64,000 bases of DNA. Source: Maylandia zebra. Lineage: Eukaryota > Chordata > Actinopteri > Cichliformes > Cichlidae. The stretch is taken from positions 11,469,047 to 11,533,046 of the forward strand of contig NC_135179.1 in assembly GCF_041146795.1 (NCBI RefSeq), given 5' to 3'. Positions 31,226 to 42,346 of the stretch are shown piece after piece (positions within the stretch are counted from its first letter, which is position 1; each line of letters begins with the position of its first letter). A model generated the notes under the pieces. It searched no databases, was not told the DNA's origin, and saw nothing but the letters and a program-made list of their open reading frames with translations. The position numbers were made by a program, and so were the translations under genes.

Positions 31226-33903
31226 TTGAACGTAAACTTTTAACTATTTTATGCTAACCGGGCTCAGTAGAGTCTGAATTGCAGCTGTGGGGTTTTTTGC
31301 AGTTTCCATGAGCATAGAAAATAAATTTGCTCCGACGTCCACTCCTGGGAAGGCTGCCAACTGTTTTGAACTCTTTCTCACTGTAGAATGATGTCTTTAT
31401 AAGCCTATAATAATTACTTCTTAAAGATTATATCTAACATCTTTATTGTTTGGCATAGATAGGGATGATTGGACATGCTGATGTTTAATTAACTGTGTGC
31501 ATTTGATCATCAGCACCTACCTGCTACTTACCTCCTTAATTCCTTTGGCAGTAGTAAAGATGTACTTAGTTTTTCATGTACTGCTTCTGCATTTTGGTTT
31601 AGTTAATAATAACATGGTGCAATATGTCATCTGTTGTTTTTAATCTGCGCTTGTATTTACCTAATTTGGGGGACCAGATGATTTTTATTATGTCTTGATA
31701 TATAAAACCTAAGAGAGTATACTTTCTCTTTCCTATGACTGTATCAACATAGTCTAAAATCTTGGCTTCAGGTCTCCAGCCCTCACAGACACTGAGGAGA
31801 ATAGATGTGATAAACGATTGGGCTGAGCTGAAGTCAGCCTCTGTAAACACTCAAACAATCAGAGGTTGTGCTTGGGGATATCATTGTGACCTTCAGTCTC
31901 AGAGATAACAACTGATAGGATTCAATGAAAAGCTTTTTTTTTTTTTTTTTTTTTTTTTAAAGAAACAGGCCCATCAAGTTGTCTTGGTAAATTCTTGGCA
32001 TAAAAACAAGAACACCTGAAATATGGAGCGATTGCAAAAATGCATAATCGCCATCATCCTGTTAAAGGAAAGCCCTTTTGATATATTTTGTTTTCATATG
32101 CATGCTTTCAGTTATGAGACAATAGAACAGAATGAACTGTTCATTATAATATGCAGATTTTAAAGTACTGGAACTGAATGAAATATGGAAAAGGTAAAAC
32201 TCCACTTAAGAAATTTTTCTGGGTTTTGTACTCTTGAAATCATCATATTTTTCCCAGTTTAATGTAAATTTAAAAACTGCAAGCAAAACAACATTAAGCC
32301 TTTTATACATACATGTGCATGTGCACAATCACTCAGCATTATTATATCCCTTGAATAATCAGTCTCAGATTTGGCAGGCATCAATATTTGACAGTATTCA
32401 TTTATCTAATTTATATCTATTAAATATAATAAAGTTACTCTTTAAAAAATAAAGGAATAGGGTCAGGGTTTGTTTTTTGTTGTTTTTTTTTTTGTCAGAT
32501 TTGGTTGATTTTATATCGAATGGACCAGAAGTCACTTTTATCTTTTTTGCACCCTTTCTGTTTTTATACTCACAGTCCCAGCATTGCGAGCCATCGGTGA
32601 TCAGGAGAGTCAGGATGGACTCTACACTAAATGGCAAATGTTCTTGGCCTACATCTTCCACATCCTGCCCCTCAGCATCCTGAGTGTCTTCATCTTCACC
32701 TCCTTCCTTTACTGGTTGGTCATAAACTTGATGTGTTTTTGTGTTGGCGGTGGAAGAAGCACATTTATCCACTCAAGGATTTTGGTTTCATAGTCATCAA
32801 TGTCTCTCCTGTGTGATTGTCTCTGCCTTGCTTTGCTCTCAGGACAGTGGGGATGCATCCGGAAGGTTTGCGCTTCCTGTGTTTCACTGCTGTAGTTCTG
32901 GTGCCGCATGTTATAGGTGAGCCAATTAAATAAAAGGGTAAAGTGCTATTTTGGGGGGCACAAATTGGTTGAATGCATTTAATAGCCACGTTTCCACTTT
33001 CTTTATCTTTTAGCTGCACATATTCATGTTTGTTTGTTTTTTTCCACTCTCATCAGGTGAGTTGCTGACTGTGGTGCTACTAGGTGTGGTCCAAGACCCT
33101 AACATGGTCAACACTGGAGTGGCTCTACTCAATATTGCAGGGATAGTGGTGGGATCTGGCTTTCTAAGGTAAAATCCCAAATATGCTTAACTTTATGATG
33201 AGAAAACTTGTGATTTAGAATTTATTGAAAATGAAGGTATAATAATGCTAACTCTCAGGACATATGCTCACTTTCCTCTCCTCTTCTTTGCAACAGGAGC
33301 ACCCAGCAGATGCCACAGGTCTTTCAGTGGCTCAGTTACCTGACTTTCCAGAAGTACAGCTGTGAGCTGCTCATAGTCACGGAGTTTCATGGTCTCCAGT
33401 TCACATGCAGTAAGTTCATTTTTAACATGGGATCATCCTATGCTAGAGGGAATGCTATTTTGTTAATTTGGCCAATATCTACACTATTCTGCGAGTAGTG
33501 TAGAGGATAAAGCAGGAAAGATCATTAGAAATAACTGATTTCAATTATCTGTCTTACATTTGATCTTTCTGCTATTGGTCCTTTTAAGACTGATTTATAA
33601 AGGATGGGTTCAGGATCAGTGGTCAAAGTCACTCAGCAGCACTTACAGTCATTTAGACTAAAAGGCACTTTCAGAAGATGAAATCTCTTAACACTTTTTT
33701 GTGTTTTTGTGATTACAGATAATTCCACATCTTTGCCGGGAGCTTGTGTGGTCACCCATGGCAATCAGATCATTGAGGAGGGTTATCCTGGCGCATTGTC
33801 CCGATACACACTAGACTTTGTTCTCCTCTACGCTTTCCTGCCTGCTCTGCTGCTGCTGGGCATAATTAGCTTTAAGATCAGGGACAAGGTTGTGCGTCAC
33901 TAA
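20252..33903 (+). CDS. ABCG5: ABCG5, sterol half-transporter (sterolin-1)
   Basis: Partner of ABCG8 in canalicular and enterocyte sterol export. Fourteen coding exons: 20252-20418, 20647-20768, 20913-21049, 23293-23391, 24283-24415, 25611-25750, 28085-28214, 28342-28555, 28773-28978, 32576-32714, 32843-32916, 33057-33168, 33297-33409, 33719-33903. Phases all agree; 1,971 nt, 656 aa (human 651). Walker A GNSGSGKT 94-101, signature ISGGE 201-205, Walker B VILLDEP 221-227, H-loop [10 protein letters not shown], then six membrane helices and the ending [12 protein letters not shown]. The 3' part of the extracellular loop has N-glycosylation motif NST and one Cys (GACVV); a later Cys of the human loop is replaced (EEGYPG). 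Start ATG at 20252 is the first in frame; ATGs at 20270 and 20276 are alternatives. The donor after 20768 (gttcga) is weak. Intron 6 carries a Penelope-like element and intron 9 a Tc1-like relic. Confidence 0.97.
21050..23292 (+). other. ABCG5 intron 3
   Basis: 2.2 kb of AT-rich intron without a recognised gene or transposon. It contains a tandem self-complementary hexamer (catgta) at about 21470-21501. Confidence 0.6.
21470..21501. repeat. (CATGTA)5 palindromic hexamer repeat
   Basis: Five or so copies of a unit whose repeat reads the same on both strands (tacatgtacatg), so the whole tract is an inverted as well as a direct repeat. Confidence 0.9.
24700..24868 (-). mobile_element. Short deletion derivative of Tc1-like family B
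   Basis: The phrases tttgactgggccattgca and ttctgttgtagatttgctg match a common teleost Tc1-like repeat from memory. The sequence then jumps to a distant part of the same repeat (agcaaactgccaaaac), showing an internal deletion. It lies in ABCG5 intron 5. Confidence 0.6.
25107..25142. repeat. (GT)18 microsatellite
   Basis: Perfect dinucleotide run in ABCG5 intron 5, followed about 80 bp later by a short CA-rich stretch (25229-25262). Confidence 0.95.
26001..26253. repeat. Left inverted arm of the Penelope-like element
   Basis: Reads as an imperfect reverse complement of 27732-28007, sharing for instance the gcgtctggacttctttaag motif. PLE copies are known to carry partial terminal copies in direct or inverted orientation. 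Confidence 0.85.
26391..27332 (-). pseudogene. PLE reverse transcriptase C-terminal part plus GIY-YIG domain
   Basis: An open frame of 313 codons. Early residues hold RT blocks B and C ([18 protein letters not shown] at the start, then YRYVDDTW), followed by a Lys/Arg-rich linker and a Cys-containing segment with NNVVYAVQC and [17 protein letters not shown], the GIY-YIG nuclease signature. The N-terminal half of the RT lies beyond 27332 as decayed sequence, with the block FDVVSLFT recognisable near 27550-27580. The family uses this nuclease for target nicking. The copy looks inactive. Confidence 0.8.
27732..28007. repeat. Right inverted arm of the Penelope-like element
   Basis: Inverted partner of 26001-26253. 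It contains a run of 27 G (27851-27877) where the other arm has a short cccgcc, so the homopolymer arose by expansion after the copies separated. Confidence 0.85.
28979..30500 (+). other. ABCG5 intron 9, left part
   Basis: AT-rich sequence with no gene or classified repeat recognised. The intron is the longest in ABCG5 (3.6 kb); its right half is a transposon relic. Confidence 0.6.
30501..31743 (-). mobile_element. Near full-length decayed Tc1-like element (family B)
   Basis: Both ends are recognisable: tactgtcggtg at the left and tcctatgactgta at the right, which are inverted. The interior follows, from memory, a very common teleost Tc1-like repeat over 1.2 kb with many small changes and deletions; for example ccactcctgggaaggctgcc corresponds to antisense transposase. 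A GT microsatellite (about 31167-31220) has grown inside it. Not coding. Confidence 0.7.
31167..31220. repeat. GT microsatellite within a Tc1-like relic
   Basis: Impure then pure GT run of about 54 bp in ABCG5 intron 9. Confidence 0.95.
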
Positions 33904-33996
33904 GCCCACAAACACACCTTTGTGGGTAAAATCTTCTTTTTAAGTTAAGCTTATAAAGCATTTATGTTATGAAATTCACTATTCAGAGATGACCTA
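33904..33996 (+). other. ABCG5: ABCG5 3' UTR before the transposon junction
   Basis: Between the stop codon and the transposon end there are 93 bp with no AATAAA; the nearest is a weak tataaa variant near 33952. Confidence 0.6.
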
Positions 33997-34709
33997 CACC
34001 CACCACTGTATTAGGTACACCGTACCCTTTTTGCTTTCTTGATAATAAAGGGATGGACATTTTCAGCAATACTCAACAGACTGTTTAAATGATGGCCACC
34101 TGGTAGCAGCCCAAAGTGTGCTAGGAAAATAAATTACACCACCAGCAACAAACTCAACCACTGATATAAGACAGGATTCATGTTTAGTTTTTGTTGCTGA
34201 TTATGCCAAATGTTGACCCTACCATGCAAATGTCATAGCAGAAATCCAGACTTTTGGTGAGTTTGTGTGATTTGTACCCTCGGTTTCTCTTTTCTAAGCT
34301 GACTGGAGTGGCACATGATGCCACTGAAGCCCAATTGCTTTAAGGTTTGACGTGTTACGCATTCAGAGATGCACTTCTGCTTATCATAACGAGCGCTTTT
34401 GAGTTACTGTTGCTTTCCTATCAGTTTGAGGCATTCTGACAATCAAAAAGCCATATTTTCTTTTTCAGAACATTCTCCTTAAACCCAAGAGATGGTTGCA
34501 CTGGAAAATCCTAGTAGATCAGCAGTTTTAGAAACGCTTCGACCTGCCTATCTGGCACCAACAACTATGTCATGATCAAAGTCGCTTAAATCCTCTTACT
34601 TTCAAATGCACGCTTTGAATTTCAATGTCTTACATTGTTACCACGTGATTATCAGATTAAACATTTGTGTTAAAGCACTTTAACAGGTATACCTAATAAA
34701 GTGGTAGTA
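33997..34709 (-). mobile_element. Tc1-like element (family A), internally deleted, at the ABCG5 3' end
   Basis: The left end is cacccaccactgtattaggt and the right end carries gtatacctaataaagtgg, its inverted counterpart. Internal phrases such as ctagtagatcagcagtttt match antisense transposase of the same family as the fragments at 1230 and 51,097. About 713 bp against about 1.6 kb expected for a full copy. It contains AATAAA at 34044-34049 in the ABCG5 sense. Confidence 0.75.
34044..34049 (+). terminator. ABCG5: Candidate ABCG5 poly(A) signal inside a transposon
   Basis: The first AATAAA after the ABCG5 stop (33,903) lies within the Tc1-like relic. Others follow at about 34124 and 34695. Confidence 0.5.
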
Positions 34710-35026
34710 TAAGCACTTAGAATAAGTTTAAATGTTTACACTTGATGCACACAATGTAGTACAGCACGGTTTATCTCTGTTCACTGGGATGAAGCCATGC
34801 ACATTAAAACACTTAAACATCTGCAGATGTTCTGTAAACTACTTGAAACATGTTACCTGAAAAACGAGCATGTTTATGGCATGTACAGTTTTCTTGTGGT
34901 AACCTTAATCCTAGAACCACTGATGGCCGGGAAGAAAAAAAACATAAATTTGTTTGTTTTGTTTGGAAGAACAAACATTATTATTGGTAAGCTAAAACTA
35001 TATTTTTCTTGATTAAAATGTCAGCA

Positions 35027-35032
35027 TTTATT
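35027..35032 (-). terminator. DYNC2LI1: DYNC2LI1 poly(A) signal AATAAA
   Basis: On the minus strand, 114 bp after the DYNC2LI1 stop codon at 35146. ABCG5 and DYNC2LI1 therefore end facing each other about 1 kb apart. Confidence 0.6.
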
Positions 35033-35145
35033 TATGTAATTATAGAAAAGTACAACAGAAAATATAATACAAAAGTAAACAAATAGAATATATATACCCT
35101 GTACATTATAACATGTTGTATGTGTGTAATAAAGCAGAAGATATC

Positions 35146-38100
35146 TCATGTCTCCAGCTCTAGACCTTTCCATGATTTCGCTGCATTCCTTTTATACTGC
35201 TCCAACTCCTGAAAAACAGACAGATGTAACACTTTTCACATATTACTGAGGCAATACAAGAAAATCAAAACAGTGCAGGTAAATGCAAAAACACACGCTA
35301 CTGTGAAGAAATACTCAAGACTAAATCTGATGATGCAGATGAAGGAAGGTTCCACCAAAGGCAAACGTTTTCAATCTTGTTCTAATTTTACTGTTATAAA
35401 TTTTAACATACACTCAACAAAAATATAAACGCAACACCTTTGTTACTGCTCCCATTCCCCATGGGATGGACGTAGTGACCTAAAATTCATTCCAGATACA
35501 CAATATAACCATCCCTCCCAAACAGTGGTCACAAATCAGTCCAAATGTGTGGTAGTGGGCACATCTGCTATATTGAGATAATCCATCCCACCTCACAGGT
35601 GTGCCACATCAGGATGCTGATCTGACATCATGAGTAGTGCACAGGTGTACCTCAGACTGCCCACAACAAAAGGCCACCCTGGAATGTGCAGTTTTTTGCG
35701 CTATTGGGGGTCTTATATTTTTGTTGAGTGTATAACATGCCAACTTTGGCGTATCGAGTTTGAGATGCAGCCCTCTGGTTTTTTCCAGCTGAACATTGCA
35801 CGTCTGACCTTGTTTGACTCCAGGGACGACTGGCACACACCTGAATGCTCCACACTTCGAAAATGCCAAAACGTCTACGTCTACAGAGGCGCTCACACCT
35901 CAGAGCAGTACTGTGAAACTTTCTTTTTTTTATATCAGTGTAAATAACCACAAGACACTGAAGCGCCTAAACTACAACAAATACACATTAACTAGGGGAA
36001 AACAGAACTATAGTTAATTAGCTTAAAACTCTTAAGATTGGTCTTTATTTGTATTCGTACTGAACTATGCATTTATACATTTTTACTTCGCAAACCTATC
36101 TCTAAATTCATTGTGTTGTCTCTCAAATAAAGAGGTCATTTCTGACTACCATGATCTGCTGAGATTCTTTTTAATCCAGACTAGAGGGTGCTGTCTAGAA
36201 AGGAGTTTCTCAAGACTTATTTGGAATTAATCTTTAGCCTGTTTTTCTATTGAGTTCTCAGACCACACAATGGCTGAGTGAAACGACGAGCGCCAGGTGA
36301 ACGTCAGTCAGCGATAACAGCCGGTGACTCCATCGGGTTACTGCAGTTCAAGTTCCAGAGTGGCACTATTGCAGGCAGGAATGAAGACAGCTAATCTCTA
36401 AGTTTATCACCACAGGATATAAAGTTACAGCCTATTCATTTCAAGACAGAATCACTACTAGAAACAGACTACTGAAGGACAAAGTGTTACTTTGGAACAT
36501 TAACCTTCTTTAAGATGTCGAATGAGTTTCTCCATTTGTATATTTTGTACAGCGTACACAGTTTTTAACTCTGTTACCCACGCCAAACAGGCCATGTCAT
36601 TCGATTGATTTGTCTGTTTGTTTAGCTATGTTTGTTTGTTTAGCTATGCAGGATTACTCAGAATGTTATATGAACAGATTTGCATTGAATTTTTACCACA
36701 GCCTCGAACGCAACAATACAAATCTGGATTTGGATGCAGGAATTTTTGGGGGATATTTTACTATTGGGAGATGGAAAAATTAGACATCACATGATATCTT
36801 TGCAAATTCATATAAAATTGAAATAAGGAAAATCGGATAATGTCAAACTGAACTGAAGTCAGATATCCTTCTGGATCCAGAGACTGAAGTCCTTCTGTCA
36901 TTTCGACCTTGCAATTTCAGACTGCCCTTAATAGTGTTTAAAAAAAGAAATATACAATATATTTTTATTCTGACTATTAATATATTATATATTCATTAGC
37001 TTTTGTAACTTTGTATCCCACGAGCTTGTCATTTTAAGCAGGGTTATTATTTTATAAACACACATATCTTAACAGCCTCTTTTATCTGGGCTGCCATTAT
37101 GTCTAATCCCTTTATCAAATGAAACTGTGCTATGTCACAGAAACTTATCTTCTTCATTTTGCGTTAAATGCTTTAGTGATTTATTATCTTCCTAAATACT
37201 TGCTACCCCTCAGAAGGAGGACAAAAGTCAGGGTCACGAATCTGAGATAAGTGAATGGGAATTCTGATTACCACTGATTAACCACCGTACTGCCAACTCA
37301 TGAGTCAAGAGACTTGACTGCAGTAGGTCTGTCAAAATAAATGCAATGCAAACACGTATATAAAGTATTACCTGGTCTTTCTGGGCTCTCATGGCATCAA
37401 TCTGAGGCTCACTGTACTGGGGATCTTTGGCTGGATCCTTTAGCTCTCTCTGCTCATTTGTACTCTGCAATGACAAATTTGGTTAGACGAACAGATGCTT
37501 TTAAATCATGCAAAAGAAAAAGTAGTTTGTCTACATAAGTTGGATTTTGCAGAAGACAAACATGTTGCCAGAAGCTTAACTACCTCTGGGGGGAAGACAC
37601 GCTCATACACTTTCTTCCAGAGGTCTTTTGGATTTTTAGCATGGAGAGACGTTATATCCACATCGACAGTAGGTGGGGAACCTATATTAACAGATTTTAA
37701 ATAAAATATCACACCAAATGTTAAATAAAGGAGGGTGGATTTAAAGGAGATGTTTTGTTTCATCACAGAGTTTTGTAGTTTATTCAAAACTTGAAGACAT
37801 TTCTACTTTTGGCTACTGGGGGGCGCTGTGCTCACCTATTTGACCGAAGGAATCAGAGCCTGCTGGAATGATGAGCGGCTTGAGGGGGTCAGAGGAAACA
37901 GTTTTCCTGATTACAGAAAAAAAGAACAAGAAAAACAGTATTACAGCTAAAACATTAACCAACAGACCCTAACATAGACAGCATTTTACATTTTTTTTGA
38001 AATTCTCAATGAGAGCAAAACACATTTTCCCTTCAAGAAACAATGACAGTTGTTGTAAGTAGCAGCCATGCTCCTTTAAATGCAATATCTAATACCTCCA

Positions 38101-41100
38101 TCATAAACAAAAGTAAAGATTATAGACTTCTGAGTGTGTATATCTATCTGGAGCTGTCCCATCACATGATTATATAACTAAAGTGAATATCCTAAGCTCA
38201 GACTGTTTATGAAAACCTGTTCTATATCATACAATTTTTATACAGTACAAAAATGTAAATAAATCTGCAATGAGACTGTGAAATCTAGTATTATCAAGCA
38301 TTAGTGGTAACATTAAAGTAACTCTATTGACACTATAATCTAAAATGAAAGCCCATGCCCATTACTGCTTTGTGTTCAATGTTGCTTTATTCTCCTCACC
38401 CTCTCTCCAAACCGAAAGCCAGGTGCAAGAAGAAGCTCTTGGTTTTTGATATAAGGCTCTCTGATTTGATGCTAGTGAACTAATCAAAGCATTAGGAGAC
38501 ACAAACACAAATACAAAGCGGTGGTTAGAGACAGCAAACTATAAGAAATATATGAAAAAGTGCAAAATTATTTGTTAAATACAAATGTGCTGCAGGAGCA
38601 TTAAAAACGTTCTTACAACGAGAGAGGCCACGTAGTAATGAGCAATAAAACGCAGTGTTTTACTGACAACTTTCTTCTTGTCAGAGTCAAATTCCTGAAA
38701 AGCAGATGGGAAAATTGGAAATCTTATATACAAATATTACTGAAATTTATGATCTAATAATAATTCTGTGTACGTGTCTTTTTTTAATAAATCATTTAAA
38801 AAGAGTACAAATAGTGTGTTTTACCTGGAAGATGTCGTACTTGCTGCCGATGATGAGCAGAGGAACAGGAAAGGGACTGATCAACTCTCTGTCCTGCTGA
38901 CAGAATCACAGTTAACTCTGGAGACAGCACCGGCCTTACACACTTTTACACTTTTAGTTGAGATTTGCTTTTTGTTCCCTCTGACAATAAAATATCTATT
39001 TTCACCATCTTGGTTGCATTTGTCAGGTCAATGCAAATTTTACTTTGTGACATTTGAGTGTTTAAAAAGCCAGAGGCATGAGTAGTTCATGTAAACACTT
39101 TAAATATGCAACTTGTTACGGATGCCTCAGTGCACCAGCACATTTACCCATTGATGACTGTTTTTTTTATCATCCTTATTAATCTGCAGTCTCTTTGTGC
39201 TGCATCCCTTGTGCTGATCGACTGTAGAGGCTCACCTGTATCACCATAAACCCTGAGGAGGCAGAGCTGCCTTTTCCCTCAGTGCTTTTTACAGTCTATT
39301 ATGTATTAGCTGAGATGGAAGTTACTTGTGATCCTGTTCTTGGTTACATTAATTTAGTCTAACGATATTGATATTATTAGATAATACATGGTTAAAGAAA
39401 TTTGCTTCATCTCACATGTTGAGTTCCTTTGAGTCGTGGATTTAGAAATTGTAACACAGCTATAAAATTGCTGTAATACAAATTGTATGTGTAATGAGAC
39501 AAGGTCTTACAGGATAGTCTTTAGGTAAGACACGTGCTGCTGAGTGGCTGGGAGTCTGGTGTTTGACTCCGGATTTGGATTTCTGTACTTGGGAGGAGGT
39601 TCTCTCTAGGTGAGCCTGTGCAGCCTGCAGTAGCTTCTCCATTGTTCCCCACAGAGCGTTGGGTTTAGACAGGTCCAGGACGAGGATGACTGAGAGACAG
39701 CTGAACAAGACAGGAAAGGAAAGATGGTTTTCCTCTGAGGTTCAGACCAAGAAAACATTCTTCTTCTCTACTGACATGACATTGCTGTTCAAGAGATTCA
39801 GATTTTAAAGATACAAATAATAATCTGAACAGAAAAGATAAATAACATAATTCACACTGTGAATGTGTCAAATACTGACCCCTATTCAAAAGCAGGATAT
39901 TTGTAAGAGACCTACCTGATGGTGACAGGAGTGATGGGGATCTGGACGAGGTCTGACAAAGAGGTCCCTCCTCCCAGCTCCCATAGGTGGGCTATGTCTT
40001 TAGGCTGAAATAAGTATATAACAGTTTTATCTTGAAGTTACATAAACATCCAGTGCAACCCTAACCCTCTATGGCTTGTTCCACATTTCAGCTGCATTTA
40101 ATACCAAGAACTAAAATATTTACTTGCATAATGAGCACATCCTGCCACATAAGTACACTAAACGTACTCTCTAATGTGGTCACTGTGCTGAAATACTGGA
40201 AGGAAGTTCCTTCCTACTAACGCAAATAAAACATATACAGCATAAGGTGTATAACCACATTTGTCTTCTCATTTTTAAGAGACTAAAGCAAAGTGTCCAA
40301 GACTAAAAGGATTTACTTACCGTGTTGTGTCCTCGTGCTCGTCTGCCAAAAGTGTACTCCAAGGCCAGAGTTGGTTTGGATAGTTCATCTCTAGTAGACA
40401 AAAAAAAAGTGTGTTTATACAAAGTATGATGTCATGAAACTAACTTGTGCTTTTGGTTAAATATTTTACAGTACCTCATTCGTGTGTTTTCTCTAGATCA
40501 GCAGAGACACACTACACTTCCTTCTGGCCTTCTCTGTATTTCTCCATTAACACTCTCAAAGCAAACGGTACATCTGTAGAGGTCGTTCTAGACATGAGCC
40601 ACACTGCTGCTCACCAATCATCACCCCGTTTCCCAAACAAAGCTTAAACTCTTTCCCATATCTTCATGGTATGTCTTAACAACTCTATCCCTCTGTTGTC
40701 ACTACAGCTCTGCACATCACGCTTGTTCTTGAAAATCACTACACTTCTTTTCCATTTCTCAGGCATCCTCTCACTCTTCAAGAGTCCACTCTTAGCTCAC
40801 AGCTGCCATCACTTCCTCCTTACTGAACTGTCCTCCTCTCTCTCATTTTCTTCATTCATTAGCTCTTCAAACTACTTCATCTTCTCAACAGCCTCTCATC
40901 ATTCATTAGTACACTTCCTTCCAGCTCAATCTTGCCGCCAAGCTAATTTTCTTTCCTTAGTGCCGAGCCTCACATAAGCCTTTCCTTATGTGAGGCAGAT
41001 CTACATGCTTTCCCAAATTTTTATTTGTTAACCCCTCCCTTTGAATAATTGCCAGCACTCCCTCATCCCACCACCAGGTACTCCTTATGTCAATAGGATA

Positions 41101-41654
41101 CACCAAATACTTTCTTGGCAATCTCCCTAAACACTTCAGCCATATAAAAGCTTTGCCAAATATTGACTGTGAAAGGATCAGCTTTAGCTTTCGTGTTTCA
41201 CTTTGCATGGTGTAAACTGCCCCTGCAATGGGTCTGAATAGTGAATATGAAGAGGGGTTTAGAGCACTCTAGTCTGCCCGGGCATCATCATACCAACCTG
41301 TCCAAGCACCTGAGGAGAATGGACGTTTTGCCCTAAAAAATAAACGGATGTGAGTTTACGCAGTACAGTAACAAGATACAAGCGCTTCCGTGTGAAATCA
41401 GTGACACACACACCCCAGCTTTGCTCCCCATCAGAAGCACCGTCCGCTCGTTCACAGCCTCTCCACCGTCCCTCTCCTCTGCACCTCCGCTCTCCCGGCT
41501 GTGGACCTCCGCCGCAGCCAGCTCCCATAATGTGTCCGAGCTGACCCATACGAGACGAGACGGGACGAGTCGGTCGACAGATATTACTATTACTGTTATC
41601 ACAGTAAACAGTTATAATGATAAAATAAAGTAATTCTCACCTTATTTTTGGCAT
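35146..41654 (-). CDS. DYNC2LI1: DYNC2LI1, dynein-2 light intermediate chain
   Basis: Light intermediate chain of cytoplasmic dynein-2, the motor for retrograde intraflagellar transport in cilia. Thirteen coding exons in transcript order: 41641-41654, 41414-41540, 41298-41332, 40321-40390, 39916-40004, 39511-39700, 38825-38893, 38617-38694, 38400-38479, 37836-37906, 37584-37681, 37372-37464, 35146-35208. Phases agree throughout; 1,077 nt, 358 aa (human 351). Matching segments include [13 protein letters not shown], the P-loop GSKAGGKTS (split by an intron), [48 protein letters not shown] and the C-terminus [14 protein letters not shown]. The ATG is in a 14-nt first coding exon, chosen because MPKIS joins exon 2 in phase and resembles human MPSE. 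The acceptor before 38893 is a tandem CAGCAG. An X-box lies 58 bp upstream. Confidence 0.96.
35365..35945 (-). mobile_element. Tc1-like family B fragment interrupted by a MITE
   Basis: Sequence left of 35410 (ctaattttactgttataaat) and right of 35731 (taacatgccaactttgg) are adjacent parts of family B, the same repeat as at 30,501. They are separated by an inserted MITE. Located in the last DYNC2LI1 intron. Confidence 0.6.
35411..35730. mobile_element. Tc1/mariner-type MITE, 320 bp
   Basis: Perfect inverted ends (cactcaacaaaaatataa at the left, tatatttttgttgagtg at the right) flanked by TA on both sides (35409-35410, 35731-35732), the mariner-type target duplication. It resembles a common teleost non-autonomous family. 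No coding capacity. Confidence 0.9.
35950..37371 (-). other. DYNC2LI1 last intron, remaining part
   Basis: 1.4 kb with no gene or classified repeat. A small direct repeat of a tttgtttgtttagctatg phrase occurs near 36625-36650. Confidence 0.6.
40560..41090 (-). mobile_element. Decayed RTE-type LINE fragment
   Basis: The plus strand is CT-rich and carries phrases such as tttctcaggcatcctctcac and ctctctcattttcttcattc, which match antisense of an RTE-like fish LINE from memory. The coding sense is minus, the same as DYNC2LI1, whose intron 3 holds it. Heavily diverged. Confidence 0.55.
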
Positions 41655-41760
41655 CGAGCTCGATGGTTAGCGAAGGCTACACAGCTAATAGGAAGGCTAA
41701 CCGTTATAAACGTTGCCAAAGCAACAGCGCGTTTTGATGACGTAACCATCTTAAGTTTTA
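41655..41760 (-). promoter_or_regulatory. DYNC2LI1: DYNC2LI1 promoter region
   Basis: Just upstream of the start codon lie an X-box (41712-41725) and a CRE-like tgacgtaa (41736-41743). No TATA box is evident. The spacing fits a short-UTR ciliary gene promoter. Confidence 0.6.
41712..41725. promoter_or_regulatory. X-box (RFX binding site)
   Basis: gttgccaaagcaac is a near-perfect inverted repeat, with half sites GTTGCC and GCAAC, the form bound by RFX factors at ciliary genes. It lies 58 bp before the DYNC2LI1 ATG. The worm ortholog xbx-1 takes its name from X-box control. Confidence 0.85.
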
Positions 41761-42346
41761 ATGGACATTGTGGGATATGTAGTTTTACGCAGACAGACTA
41801 TAAACTTGTAAAATACATTTCCATATTGTCATATCTACAATCTGCTATATGCCAACAATGTTTTAAATTAAGGTATCCTTTATTACAGATATATTTCACA
41901 CAGAAGTTTTTACAAAGGTTTTCAAAGATAATTCTTTTTGTGGCTTTAAAGCAGAGCTGATTCTTGTTGTCTGTGGTTGTAACAGCAAATTAAGTCTGGG
42001 ACACTCTGGAAATACTTGTAGTTAATCAGATAACAGTTTACATTTGTTACAGTACCAGCAAATTAATATTTTCCCCTTGTTTGATTCAATCATATGAAGA
42101 AGCCAGCAGATAATGTTTCAGTTCCATTTCATAACATGCTGTACACGAAATGACACGATCCAGTTTTCCCAGCACAGATTCCTTGAAACAGAACGAAGTA
42201 GATCCTTGCAGAATCAAAAGTGTTGAGATGATCTTATATTTTATTATTTTTTTAATGTTCCTTCTATAAAGCCAAACTGAAGATGAAAAGGCAACAAATG
42301 ATATATAGTCTCTTTCCTGGTGATCATGAAGTTATCAAATGGTTTG
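41761..42346. other. DYNC2LI1-LYRM7 intergenic region
   Basis: About 590 bp between the DYNC2LI1 promoter and the LYRM7 stop. It holds a candidate LYRM7 AATAAA on the minus strand (42240-42245). No other feature is seen. Confidence 0.6.

Noticed and set aside
41333-41602. A long reading frame across the DYNC2LI1 promoter side as an extended N-terminus
   Set aside because: Using the AG at 41541 and a 14-nt first coding exon gives a start resembling the human protein, whereas the extension has no homology.
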